DNA of 64,000 nucleotides from NCBI RefSeq assembly GCF_001613045.1, contig NZ_BDBP01000019.1, positions 55,235 through 119,234 of the forward strand. Reading direction: 5' to 3'. Source of the stretch: Nocardia lijiangensis NBRC 108240. Its GTDB lineage: Bacteria > Actinomycetota > Actinomycetes > Mycobacteriales > Mycobacteriaceae. Below the pieces are notes generated by a model. The model had not been told where the DNA came from, did not search any database, and saw only the letters and a program-made list of their open reading frames with translations. Both the position numbers and the translations under genes were made by a program. Of this stretch, positions 43,861 through 51,982 are shown piece after piece. How positions within the stretch are numbered: position 1 is the stretch's first letter; every line of letters starts with the position of its first letter.

Positions 43861-45042
43861 TCAGACCGGATCGGCCGCGCGGCGGTCGCGCCACACCAGG
43901 ACCGGTTCCACCACGCGCGCCGCTATCGGGCCGAGCACGGCCATGAGCAGCACGTACGTGGTGGCCAGCGCGGCGAACTCGGTCGGCACCGCACCCGCGG
44001 TGACCGCCAATCCCGCGATGACGATGGAGAACTCGCCGTGTGCGACCAGCGCGGTGCCCGCGCGCGCCCGCCCGTAGCGTGAGCTGCCCGCGCGTTTGGC
44101 GGCCCACCAGCCGGTGGCGACCTTGGTGGCCGTGGTGACCGCGGCGAGCAGGCAGGCCCAACCGAGCACCGGGGGGATGGTCGACGGATCGGTACTGAGC
44201 CCGAACAGCACGAAGAACAGCGCGGCGAACAAGTCGCGCAGCGGCTCCAGGATCTTGGTGGCGTTGTGCGCCGTCGAATCCGAGATCGCGATGCCGAGCA
44301 GGAACGCGCCCACCGCCGCCGAGACCTGCAGCGCGGACGCGAGTCCGGCGACCAGCAGCGCGGAACCGAGCAACTTGAGCAGGAAGATCTCGCGATCCTC
44401 GCTGTCCACGATCATCGAGACGTATCGCCCGTAGCGCAGCGCGACGACGAGCACCACGGTGACGGCGAGCAGCGCGATCCCCACCGTGGTGAGACCGGCC
44501 AGGAATCCGGCGCTCGCGAGCACCGCCGTCAGCACCGGCAGGTAGCCTGCCATGACCAGATCCTCGAATACCAGGATGGACAGGATCGTCGGCGTCTCCC
44601 GGTTGCCCAGCCTGCCGAGATCGTTGAGCACCTTGGCGACGATGCCCGACGAGGAGATGTAGGTGACGCCCGCCATCGCGATGGCGCCGGCCAGGCCCCA
44701 TCCGAGGAAGAGGGCGACCAGGACGCCCGGGGTCGCGTTGAGCAGGATGTCCACCACGCCGGCGGGCCAGGAGCGGCGCATGCCGGTGACGAGCTCGGCG
44801 GCGCTGTACTCCAGGCCGAGCAGCAGCAGGAGCAGGACGACGCCGATCTCGCTGGCCAGATGGATGAACGAATCGACGCGGCCGAGTTCGACGAGTCCGC
44901 CTGTGCCGAACATCAAGCCGCCGACCAGATACAAAGGGATCGGCGACATGCCGATGCGGGCGGCGAGGCGCCCGAGCAGACCGAGACCGAAAAATACCGC
45001 GCCCAGCTGAATCAACGCGAGCGCGGTTTCGTGTGCCACCAT
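43861..45042 (-). CDS. Cation:proton antiporter, CPA2/KhtU type
   Basis: 393 residues with about 12 membrane helices. Features: SEIGVVLLLLLLGLEYS, TYISSSGIVAKVLNDLGRLGNRETPTILSILVFEDLVMAGYLP (the ExxxD-like ion-path region), LLGIAISDSTAHNATKILEPLRDLFAALFFVLFGL. No C-terminal TrkA-N domain, so regulation is supplied in trans by the next gene upstream, as in KhtTU (YhaTU) of Bacillus. It exports K+ (or another cation) in exchange for protons. Three bases separate it from the regulatory subunit. Confidence 0.9.
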   Translation of the reverse strand: MVAHETALALIQLGAVFFGLGLLGRLAARIGMSPIPLYLVGGLMFGTGGLVELGRVDSFIHLASEIGVVLLLLLLGLEYSAAELVTGMRRSWPAGVVDILLNATPGVLVALFLGWGLAGAIAMAGVTYISSSGIVAKVLNDLGRLGNRETPTILSILVFEDLVMAGYLPVLTAVLASAGFLAGLTTVGIALLAVTVVLVVALRYGRYVSMIVDSEDREIFLLKLLGSALLVAGLASALQVSAAVGAFLLGIAISDSTAHNATKILEPLRDLFAALFFVLFGLSTDPSTIPPVLGWACLLAAVTTATKVATGWWAAKRAGSSRYGRARAGTALVAHGEFSIVIAGLAVTAGAVPTEFAALATTYVLLMAVLGPIAARVVEPVLVWRDRRAADPV

Positions 45043-45045
45043 GCC

Positions 45046-45525
45046 TCAGCCGTCCGTGAGGATGCCGGCGGCGGCCGCTAGGCCCTCCGAGGTGCCGACG
45101 ACTACCAGCACGTCGAAGGCGTTGAACACGAAATCCGGTCCGGGCGAGGCGATTGCGTGCCCGGCGCGCACCACCGCGACGATGGATGTCTTGGTGCGCG
45201 TGCGCATCCGGGTGTCCCCGAGCGGCCTGCCGTCGTACGGCGAGCCGCCGCGGACGGTGAGCTGACGGGTGGTGACCCCGTCGAATTCGCGGTGCTCCTC
45301 CTGTAATCGGGCCACCACCTGTGGTGCGCCGAGCAAGGTGGCGAGCAGCGCCGCTTCGCGCTGGGTGAGCGAGATCTGGTCGGTGACGTCGGGGTTGTCG
45401 GGCTTGCTGACGATCAGGTCCAAAGTGCCGTCGCGATGGTCGATCACGCCGACCCTCCGGCTGTTCTTCAATGGAAAGTCTTTGCGTACACCAATACCCG
45501 GCAAGGGTGTCACCTCTACGTTCAC
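45046..45525 (-). CDS. Antiporter regulatory subunit with RCK-C domain (KhtT-like)
   Basis: 159 residues. The N-terminal half (EVTPLPGIGVRKDFPLKNSRRVGVIDHRDGTLDLIVS) is the KhtT-type domain. The C-terminal half (RQLTVRGGSPYDGRPLGDTRMRTRTKTSIVAVVRAG, PGPDFVFNAFDVLVVVG) is an RCK-C/TrkA-C fold that binds nucleotides such as c-di-AMP in relatives. It gates the antiporter encoded immediately downstream. Operon of two genes. Confidence 0.88.
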   Translation of the reverse strand: MNVEVTPLPGIGVRKDFPLKNSRRVGVIDHRDGTLDLIVSKPDNPDVTDQISLTQREAALLATLLGAPQVVARLQEEHREFDGVTTRQLTVRGGSPYDGRPLGDTRMRTRTKTSIVAVVRAGHAIASPGPDFVFNAFDVLVVVGTSEGLAAAAGILTDG

Positions 45526-45595
45526 GACTCCACCCTATCCGGACAATTCGGACTACTTTCGCGGCCGCTCGCCACGCATCGTGAGCGGCCGCGAA

Positions 45596-46258
45596 TCAGT
45601 GGTGATCGAGCTGCGCCGCGCGCACCGCGCGATAGCGCTCGCCGAGTCCGTCCAGTAGCGCCCGGAGTCCGACCTCGAAGGCGTCCTCATCGATGCGGTG
45701 TTGCCGATCGGCGAGCAGGTGGGCCTCGCTGAGGTGCGGGTAGTCGCCCCCGTACACCGTGGCGTCGGCGGGGAATCCCGCGGCGAACGACGCGAGCGCG
45801 GAGCCGGTGACGAAGTAGCGCATCAGCGCGCCGACGGTGGTCGCCTCGCGGCGCGGCCAGCCCGCCGCGACGAGGCCGCCGAACACCGCGTCGGCGATCC
45901 GCAGGGCATTGGGACGGTGGCCGGGCCCGCCCGCCAGCGCCGGGACGATGTTCGGATGGGCGGCCATGGCGGCCCGGTACGAGTGGGCCCAGTCCCACAG
46001 CGCCGTGCGCCAATCCGCATTCTCCGCGCCGAGTGCGGCGAACATGCCGGTGTCGACCTCGCCGAGCACCGTGTCGGCAATGGCATCGATGAGTTCGTCC
46101 TTGGTGCCGACGTGGTTGTACAGCGAGGGTCCCTGCACGCCGAGCTCGGCGGCGATTCGCCTGGTCGACACCGCCGCCATGCCTTCGGCGTCGAGCAGTG
46201 TCAATGCGGCGGCCACGATGCGCGCTCGTGTGAGCAGCGGGTGGCGGGGTCGTGCCAC
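45596..46258 (-). CDS. TetR-family regulator of lipase and acyl-CoA ligase (inferred)
   Basis: 220 residues from a GTG at 46256-46258 with AAGGAGG upstream. Helix-turn-helix: TRRIAAELGVQGPSLYNHVGTKDELIDAIAD at about residues 30-60, with a C-terminal domain of the TetR_C type (ALWDWAHSYRAAMAAHPNIVPAL). It is divergent from the secreted lipase. The interval holds two copies of a 19-bp inverted repeat flanking a promoter, identical in type to the pair before the acyl-CoA ligase at 26.3 kb. A fatty-acid-like inducer is the natural guess. Confidence 0.88.
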   Translation of the reverse strand: MARPRHPLLTRARIVAAALTLLDAEGMAAVSTRRIAAELGVQGPSLYNHVGTKDELIDAIADTVLGEVDTGMFAALGAENADWRTALWDWAHSYRAAMAAHPNIVPALAGGPGHRPNALRIADAVFGGLVAAGWPRREATTVGALMRYFVTGSALASFAAGFPADATVYGGDYPHLSEAHLLADRQHRIDEDAFEVGLRALLDGLGERYRAVRAAQLDHH

Positions 46259-46302
46259 GGGTTTGCCTCCTTGTCCTGTCGCAGCATTGTCGCAGGAGAC
46301 AA

Positions 46303-46321
46303 AAACTTGCATTGCTAGTTT
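46303..46321. promoter_or_regulatory. TetR-type operator C
   Basis: AAACTTGCATTGCTAGTTT, near-perfect inverted repeat between the TetR and lipase genes; contains the -35 TTGCAT. Same motif as at 26253. Confidence 0.8.
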
Positions 46322-46335
46322 ATCGACCTTACGGT
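46307..46335 (+). promoter_or_regulatory. Promoter of secreted lipase gene
   Basis: TTGCAT (46307-46312), 17-bp spacer, TACGGT (46330-46335). Same -10 hexamer and spacing as the acyl-CoA ligase promoter at 26257-26285. Confidence 0.65.
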
Positions 46336-46342
46336 GAATCGG

Positions 46343-46361
46343 AAACTTTCACCGCTAGTTT
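46343..46361. promoter_or_regulatory. TetR-type operator D
   Basis: AAACTTTCACCGCTAGTTT, 40 bp downstream of operator C, overlying the expected transcription start of the lipase gene. Confidence 0.72.
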
Positions 46362-46377
46362 TGGAGCGTGATTTTCC

Positions 46378-47568
46378 ATGCGGGTTGTCTCTTTGGCGCG
46401 AGCCAGGCACAGACCCATCGAACGACTACGCGGCGTGCTCGCTGCGACCGTTGTTGCCGGCGTGACGGCGCTCGGCACGACCCATGCCATCGGTCCCGCG
46501 GCGGCCGCGCCAGAGCCCGCCTCGTCCGAGTCCATCGAACAACAGCTCGCCGATCTGGTCGGTGCGGGGCTGCGGCCCGCGCCGGACGGCAGGCAGGTGC
46601 AGCCCATCGTGGACACCGGCAGCGGGTCGGGGTCGTCGGGCGCGCGTAGCCACGCCTCCCAGGTCGTCGGCGAGGGGCCCGAGGTGTCGGCCTTTCTCGC
46701 GGCGTTCGTGAACGGGCTGTCCCATCCCGATGCGGCGCCTCCCGGCGCGAATCGGCCGGATTGCCGTCCGAGCGCGGAGCATCCGCGGCCGGTGGTGCTG
46801 GTGCACGGTACCTGGCTCAACGCCTACGACACCTTCGCGTACCTGTCGCCGCGGCTCGCCCGCGCCGGGTATTGCGTGTTCACCTTCAACTTCGGCCGCG
46901 CAGGCGTGTTCGAGGGCGGCGGCCTCGGACCGCTCCTGCCCGGCCGCAACGGCGTCGGCCCGATGGAGGATTCGGCCCGTCAGCTGCGCGACTACGTCGA
47001 CACCGTGCTGGCTGCCACGGGCGCCGAGCAGGTCGACCTGGTCGCGCACTCGCAGGGCGGTCCGGTCTCCAGCCAGTACCTGAAATTCGAAGGCGGCGCG
47101 GGCAAAGTGGGCAAGCTCGTCTCCTTCGGCGGCACCAACCACGGCACTTCGCTGATGGGCATGGCGACGCTGGGACGGCTCATGACCAACCTCGGCCTCA
47201 ACATCCTGGGCTTCTACCGGCCGCTGATCGGCCAGGCCAACATCCAGCAGGTCGTCGGTTCGGAGTTCTACGCCCACCTGAATCGGGACGGCGACACCGT
47301 GCCCGGCGTCGAATACACCGCGGTCGGCACCAGGCACGACCAGATCTCGAACCCGTACGAATGGACCTTCCTGCAGCCGGGCCCGGATGCCCCCGTGCAG
47401 AACATCACCCTGCAGGACGGCTGCGAGCAGGACATGTCCGATCACTTGACGCTCATGTACTCCCCGCGCGTCGCCTCCATCGCGCTGCGCGCCTTGGACC
47501 CGCAGGCGTCCACCGAGCTGACGTGCACGTTCAACCCGTGGATGATCGGCGGCGGCGGGTCGCTCTGA
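46378..47568 (+). CDS. Secreted triacylglycerol lipase (LipA/EstA-like)
   Basis: 396 residues. A long signal peptide ends about residue 45 (GVTALGTTHAIGPAAAAPE). The catalytic domain has VVLVHGTWLNAYDTFAYLSP (oxyanion), the nucleophile elbow DLVAHSQGGPVSSQYL and a late His in CEQDMSDHLTLMYSP. It matches the class of actinobacterial lipases with AHSQGG. It hydrolyses long-chain acylglycerols outside the cell. ATG 46378 is 11 nt from GGAG, somewhat far. Expression is likely repressed by the divergent TetR through operators C and D. Convergent with the GntA-like gene, 3-bp gap. Confidence 0.9.
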   Translation: MRVVSLARARHRPIERLRGVLAATVVAGVTALGTTHAIGPAAAAPEPASSESIEQQLADLVGAGLRPAPDGRQVQPIVDTGSGSGSSGARSHASQVVGEGPEVSAFLAAFVNGLSHPDAAPPGANRPDCRPSAEHPRPVVLVHGTWLNAYDTFAYLSPRLARAGYCVFTFNFGRAGVFEGGGLGPLLPGRNGVGPMEDSARQLRDYVDTVLAATGAEQVDLVAHSQGGPVSSQYLKFEGGAGKVGKLVSFGGTNHGTSLMGMATLGRLMTNLGLNILGFYRPLIGQANIQQVVGSEFYAHLNRDGDTVPGVEYTAVGTRHDQISNPYEWTFLQPGPDAPVQNITLQDGCEQDMSDHLTLMYSPRVASIALRALDPQASTELTCTFNPWMIGGGGSL

Positions 47569-47571
47569 CGG

Positions 47572-48303
47572 TCAGCGCCGCATCTGGGCCGGGTGGAACG
47601 GGCAGTGCCACTGCGCCGTGACCACCCGGCCCGAGTACTGACAGGCCTCCGATCCGGCGACCACGCCGAGCAGCATCGGGTTCACCGAGCCCTGCAGCGC
47701 GATGTCACGGGCGCGGATCATCCGTTGAAACGAGGCGAGCGCACCGGAGTCGGCGAGCCGGGCGAACTGCGCGTGCGGATTGAAAACCACAGCGGGCCAG
47801 GGGAACCGGCGCGCCGCGCGGGACGCCAGCGGATGCAGGCCGATGACGTGATAGGCGCGGGCGCCGATACTGAAGGCGAAGCGCGGGTCGCGCGGATCGT
47901 CGCCGACCCCGGGGTCCCACGGGTAGCGGCGAGCGTCGAACTCGTGCATGCGCTGGAGCTGGGTCCAGAGCAGACGCTCGAACCGGGCTTCGGAGGTTAC
48001 CGGCGGGCCGGTGCACACCAGCACGTAGCTCGCGAAGCCGAAGTCGTCCACGGTGGTGGCGAAGGCGTAGAGGTCGGCGCAGGCCGCCCGCGCGGTCGCC
48101 CACGCGCCGAGATCGCCGTGCACACCGAGGCGGTATTGCCCGCGGCGCACGACGGATCGGGCACCGAGACAAGGGAAATCGCCGCGCAGCACGGTTCTCC
48201 GGAAGGCGAGTTCGACCGTCTCGATGAGGGGTCGACGGCGGTCGCGCGCGGCCCGCTGACCTGCTCGCGCGGCGGTCCGTTCGGTGTCGGGCGTCGCCCG
48301 CAT
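47572..48303 (-). CDS. YqcI/YcgG-family heme-dependent N-oxygenase (GntA-like)
   Basis: 243 residues. Family pattern: HPLASRAARRFPWPAVVFNPHAQFARL, DIALQGSVNPMLL, SEACQYSGRVV and the C-terminal WHCPF. YqcI/YcgG proteins include GntA, a heme enzyme that hydroxylates a guanidine nitrogen in guanitoxin biosynthesis; many others are orphan. No biosynthetic cluster surrounds this one, only a 132-residue unknown protein 15 bp upstream on the same strand. The His of VIGLHPLASR is the likely heme ligand by analogy. ATG 48303 has GGGGAC upstream. Confidence 0.82.
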   Translation of the reverse strand: MRATPDTERTAARAGQRAARDRRRPLIETVELAFRRTVLRGDFPCLGARSVVRRGQYRLGVHGDLGAWATARAACADLYAFATTVDDFGFASYVLVCTGPPVTSEARFERLLWTQLQRMHEFDARRYPWDPGVGDDPRDPRFAFSIGARAYHVIGLHPLASRAARRFPWPAVVFNPHAQFARLADSGALASFQRMIRARDIALQGSVNPMLLGVVAGSEACQYSGRVVTAQWHCPFHPAQMRR

Positions 48304-48318
48304 GGCCGGCGTCCCCGG

Positions 48319-48717
48319 TCAGACAGGCGCTTGCGCGGCGACTGACACGGTGCCGGTCAGCGAATCGGCGCGGTACTCCGGTGTCACGTCGGCACGCGAC
48401 TCCGGATCGGCGAACACCACGGCGCCGGTCGCGCTCAGTTCCGCGGGATCGGTGTGTGCGCCGGGCGCGTCGGGCAGATACAGCGTGAAGGTCCGCTCCC
48501 GTTCGATCGGCCCGCCGCGGCCGACGGTTTCGTAGCGCAGCGTGCCCGAGACCTGCGTCCCCGCGCCGGGGGAGTGCACGTTCAGTTGGTGCCCCTCGAG
48601 GCGGTGTTCGCCATCGAAGGGGTTGTGTGTCTCGTCGAGGGTCAATGTCAGGGAGACGGGTCCGGCGGCGTAGGTCAGCGCGAGCCCGGCGCCGGTGAGT
48701 GCGTAGGTGGCGGTCAT
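48319..48717 (-). CDS. Hypothetical beta-rich protein
   Basis: 132 residues, not recognised. Almost entirely alternating polar/hydrophobic strands (ALTYAAGPVSLTLTLDETHNPF, VSGTLRYETVGRGGPIERERTFTLYLPD), so a beta-sandwich or barrel is likely, no signal peptide. The ATG at 48715-48717 has GAAGGAC 8 nt upstream. It sits 15 bp before the GntA-like gene on the same strand and is presumably co-transcribed; the pairing is the only functional hint. Confidence 0.65.
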   Translation of the reverse strand: MTATYALTGAGLALTYAAGPVSLTLTLDETHNPFDGEHRLEGHQLNVHSPGAGTQVSGTLRYETVGRGGPIERERTFTLYLPDAPGAHTDPAELSATGAVVFADPESRADVTPEYRADSLTGTVSVAAQAPV

Positions 48718-48849
48718 GTCGAATCGTCCTTCGATATCGGGTGGGCACCGCGTCGACGACGCTACGGCGTGGCGGCGGTGTCGACATGCGTAGTCGGCTA
48801 CTCGTTCCCCCCGGGCTGCCACGAGCGGGGAGCGCCCTCGAAAACGACG

Positions 48850-48884
48850 AAAGGGACGCCCGGCCGGAAGGCGGGCGTCCCTTT
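48850..48884. terminator. Strong hairpin terminator
   Basis: AAAGGGACGCCCG / CGGGCGTCCCTTT, 13-bp perfect stem with a 9-nt loop, A/T pairs at its base so that a U-run follows on either strand. It lies 17 bp after the stop of the leftward lipase at 48901. Confidence 0.85.
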
Positions 48885-48900
48885 CAGTGGTGATGCCGGA

Positions 48901-50088
48901 TCAGCAGCTGGTCGGCGCCGGGTCGCCGCGGAAGCGGGACTCGACATAGTTCCACGCGTCGGGGAACCCGGCGACGGCCGCGGTCATGTGTTCGGCGATG
49001 TCGTAGGGCACCAGTTTCACCGGGGCGCCCGCCTTGCAGTACCGGTCGGCGACCTCGGCCAGCGAGTCGAACGGCGTCAGCGTGTCGTAGCGGCCCTGCC
49101 ACAGGTAGGTCGGCACGGTCGGCACGCCGGGGAAGTCGCGCAGGCTGTTCTCGTGCAACACCTCTCGCGCCTGCGGGCTGTCCATCAGGCTCTTGGATGC
49201 GGCCATCTGCTCGGCGCTGCGGAAGGCGCCGTGGAAGAGCAGGAAGCGGCGGCAGGCGTCGTGGGTGAACTCACGGAACCACAGGCCGTTCTCGTTGAGC
49301 TGATCCGAGACCGGCAGCCGGTTCGGGTATTCCCGTTCCAGACCCATCGCCGCGGCGAAGGCGAGACCGAAGCCGGGGTGCGGCTCGAAGCCGAGGCCGA
49401 GTGCCATCTGCTCGAGATCGGCGGGGACGCCGCCCGCCACGGCGGCGGTCAGCTTCAGCTCGGGCGCGTAGGTCGGCTGGAGCGCGGCCGCCCACGCGGT
49501 GGCCATGCCGCCGCCCGAGTAGCCCGCGATCGCGACCGGCGAACTGCCGAGCCCGAGTTCGGCGACCTTCTGCACCGCCTTCACGCTGTCGAGGGTGATC
49601 ATCCCGCTGAGCTTGGCCGCGCCGTAGGCGACCGTCGGGCCCAGGTAGTCGGGCAGCGAGACGGCCCAGCCGCGGCCGATCGGCAGCATGGCGCCGACCG
49701 CGTCCTGCAGTTCGCCGTTGAACAGTGAGCGCGACGGGTTGCACCGGGAGCCCAGCGAATTGATCAGCGCCTGATAGGAGACCAGGGGTGGGTTCTGCAC
49801 CCCAGGGGGGACGAGCACGGTGGTGACGGCCATGATCGGGTTGCCGCCGGAATTGGTGGAGCGGAAAGCCACCTGCCAGCCTTCGGTGCCCACGTAGAGG
49901 CCGGTGTCGATCTTTCGGGTCCGTACGACGTCACCGGGCTTCAGCGCGGCGAGCTCGGCGGGCGCACTGTAGAACGGGTCCGGATCCGGTTCGGGGTAGA
50001 GAGGGTCGGCTTGCGCCGGAGCACCCACGACGCCTAGAGACAAGATGCTCAAGGCGAGGACGAGTATTCGAGTCGTGACTGTGGACAC
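48901..50088 (-). CDS. Secreted lipase, LIP family
   Basis: 395 residues. Sec signal at residues 1-28 (ILVLALSILSLGVVGAPAQAD). The body follows the secretory-lipase (Candida LIP/actinobacterial) family: VLVPPGVQNPPLVSYQALINSLGSRCNPS, nucleophile AIAGYSGGGMATAWAA, LWQGRYDTLTPFDSL (Asp) and IAEHMTAAVAGFPDAWNYV (His). Paired Cys occur at GSRCNPS and the C-terminal TSC. It acts on acylglycerols outside the cell. GTG start at 50088. Not adjacent to a regulator; a strong terminator follows. Confidence 0.9.
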   Translation of the reverse strand: MSTVTTRILVLALSILSLGVVGAPAQADPLYPEPDPDPFYSAPAELAALKPGDVVRTRKIDTGLYVGTEGWQVAFRSTNSGGNPIMAVTTVLVPPGVQNPPLVSYQALINSLGSRCNPSRSLFNGELQDAVGAMLPIGRGWAVSLPDYLGPTVAYGAAKLSGMITLDSVKAVQKVAELGLGSSPVAIAGYSGGGMATAWAAALQPTYAPELKLTAAVAGGVPADLEQMALGLGFEPHPGFGLAFAAAMGLEREYPNRLPVSDQLNENGLWFREFTHDACRRFLLFHGAFRSAEQMAASKSLMDSPQAREVLHENSLRDFPGVPTVPTYLWQGRYDTLTPFDSLAEVADRYCKAGAPVKLVPYDIAEHMTAAVAGFPDAWNYVESRFRGDPAPTSC

Positions 50089-50640
50089 GGTCTTCTTTCA
50101 CACATCAGGCATCGCCGATGGACGACCGTGGGATGAGGGGCCGCGGCGGCCATCGGTAGGCGAGTTGGCAAGGTGGGGAATGGAACAGTGGAACGGACTG
50201 CGGTCACTGCGTGGGCAGTGGTCGATCGAAAGAGATCGCTGGAGACGCGCACACGCCATCATCGCCCCTCGTGGCGAATGGTCGTGGCAGGGTGGCGCAC
50301 CTCCTTCGCCTCCGTGGCTGCCCGGGCCGCAGGCGGCGGCACCATCCGCCGCGAACATATCGCAACCAAGATCGCGCTGAGGAGCACGACACACCGAACT
50401 TGATGATCTTCACAGCGATTGCGCGAGCCCGCTGTGGCGTGTCACAGCACTGCCGCTGTCCGCATTCGGCGGCGCCACCAGCGGGTAAGAGTCGAGGAAT
50501 GTTGTGCCCGAAGAGAATTCGGACCCAACATAGCACTGGTCCGGCGTCCGGGGAACCGGCCGTGATCAGCGGTGATCAGCACGGTCGGGGCGGTGCGCCC
50601 GTCGAGAACAATCGGTAGCGATCATCCAGCATCGCGACGG
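50089..50640. other. Gene-free interval
   Basis: 550 bp upstream of the LIP lipase with no convincing frame on either strand, locally richer in A/T than the flanks around 50370-50540. A short direct repeat GTGATCAGC occurs twice near 50563-50580. The lipase promoter should lie in the first 100-150 bp; a small RNA cannot be excluded. Confidence 0.4.
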
Positions 50641-51033
50641 TCAGTCTCGCGCGGCCGAGCTGGCCATCATCGTGATCATGGCGACGACGGGGAAGAGCAG
50701 CAGCCAGGTGTTCGGGATCCACCATGCCGGATCGAAATCGCAGCGCACCAAGTAGAAGTTCAACGCCATCAATCCCGCGGCGGCGGTCGCGGTCAGCGAG
50801 ACGAGCATCATCCGCTCGGCCACCGGCGGATACCTGCCCGCCATCGCCAGACTCGCGAGGCCGATGCCGATGGCCGCGAGATCGAGCCCGAGGAACGACC
50901 AATTCCACTGCTGCAGAAAAGGATCCGTTCCGACGCTGAGCGCGCCGAGCGCCGTCGCGACCCAGTAGGCGAGGAAACCCAGATCGGTCCACAGCATGAT
51001 TCGCTTGGTGCGGGCGAAACGGGCGTCGGCCAT
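50641..51033 (-). CDS. Four-helix membrane protein, DUF5360/YvaD-like
   Basis: 130 residues from the ATG at 51031-51033, 8 nt from AGGAGG. Four membrane helices: IMLWTDLGFLAYWVATALGAL, FLGLDLAAIGIGLASLAMAG, MMLVSLTATAAAGLMALNFYLV, NTWLLLFPVVAMITMMAS. The pattern TDxGFxxYW followed by WNWSFLGLDL recalls Bacillus YvaD (DUF5360), a family of unknown function. The assignment is from memory of the motif and tentative. Confidence 0.7.
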   Translation of the reverse strand: MADARFARTKRIMLWTDLGFLAYWVATALGALSVGTDPFLQQWNWSFLGLDLAAIGIGLASLAMAGRYPPVAERMMLVSLTATAAAGLMALNFYLVRCDFDPAWWIPNTWLLLFPVVAMITMMASSAARD

Positions 51034-51232
51034 CCGACATGCCTCCTGGGGCGAACCATCCGAGCGGGGCGGGCGCGGGAGGGTGCCCCGTGGCGAGCCT
51101 AGCGCAGACGACGCGCCGACGCCGGTCTCGAAATGTCCTGCGACCAGCCGGACACGCCCGTCGCACCGCGGGCGTGCTGGACCGCCGTGCGCCGCCACCC
51201 GGGTGATCGGTGACGGCGGCGGCGAATCTCGA

Positions 51233-51793
51233 TCAGGGAGTGGAGAAACCGATCAGGGCGCCGATGCCCGCGCCGATCGGGACGGTGACCAGGGCGCCGA
51301 CGCCGCCGAGGAAGAAGCCGATCACCGCGCCGACACCCGCGCCGATCAGCGCGCCCACCACGGCGTTGTGCTGCTTGCGTGCGACGGTCTCGTCGTAGTC
51401 GACGAGCTGGCGCAGGTGCTGTGCGGTGGCCGCAGGCGCGCCCGTCGGCGTGAGGGTGAGGGTCCGGCCCGCGTCGGTGATTTGCGGTGTCAGGCCGAAG
51501 GTCTGGCCGTGGGCGGTGAAGCCCATCGGCAGGGTCGCGACGATGCGGCCCGTGGCGTCGGTGAGGGTGACCGCCCGTGCGTCACCGGCGAGGCCGAACG
51601 CACCGCCGTCGACGGTGGTGACGATGCCGCTGCCGTCGGGCGTCGGGCCGGTGGTGTAACCGATGCCCTGGTCGACGCCGCGTACCGACACCTCGGCGGC
51701 GGGGTCGGTGGGCTGGGCGCCGACAGCGCCCGCGGATATGCCGATGGCCCCGATCGCGAGCAGGGCGGAAGCGGCGAATTGATTGACTCTCAT
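51233..51793 (-). CDS. Secreted glycine-zipper protein, paralogue of 19229-19987
   Basis: 186 residues. Signal peptide at residues 1-27 (ALLAIGAIGISAGAVGAQP). A beta-rich domain (GIGYTTGPTPDGSGIVTTVDGG, AVTLTDATGRIVATLPMGF, ITDAGRTLTLTPTG) is followed by a glycine-zipper segment (VGALIGAGVGAVIGFFLGGVG, ALVTVPIGAGIGALIGF). Same order of elements as the protein at 19229-19987 although the sequence is much diverged. Probably an envelope-inserted protein of a family expanded in this lineage; function unknown. Confidence 0.75.
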   Translation of the reverse strand: MRVNQFAASALLAIGAIGISAGAVGAQPTDPAAEVSVRGVDQGIGYTTGPTPDGSGIVTTVDGGAFGLAGDARAVTLTDATGRIVATLPMGFTAHGQTFGLTPQITDAGRTLTLTPTGAPAATAQHLRQLVDYDETVARKQHNAVVGALIGAGVGAVIGFFLGGVGALVTVPIGAGIGALIGFSTP

Positions 51794-51982
51794 CGTGTTT
51801 CCCTACGTGTTTCGTTCGGGCAAGACAGCCGATGCGTCCCCAAGAGGCCGGTTCTCGGCCGTCTTCATTCTCGCGTCCCAACGTGCGAAACGGGCGGTTT
51901 TGCGAAATCTCCACTCTGGAAACGCTTTTCCGGGTATCGCGTTGGTTCGACGGCCGCGCGAGCAAGTCCGTGCCGCCGGAGA

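Noticed and set aside
50560..50582. Direct repeat GTGATCAGC x2 as a regulatory iteron
   Set aside because: Only two copies, no gene nearby that needs it, and its palindromic TGATCA makes chance recurrence likely.
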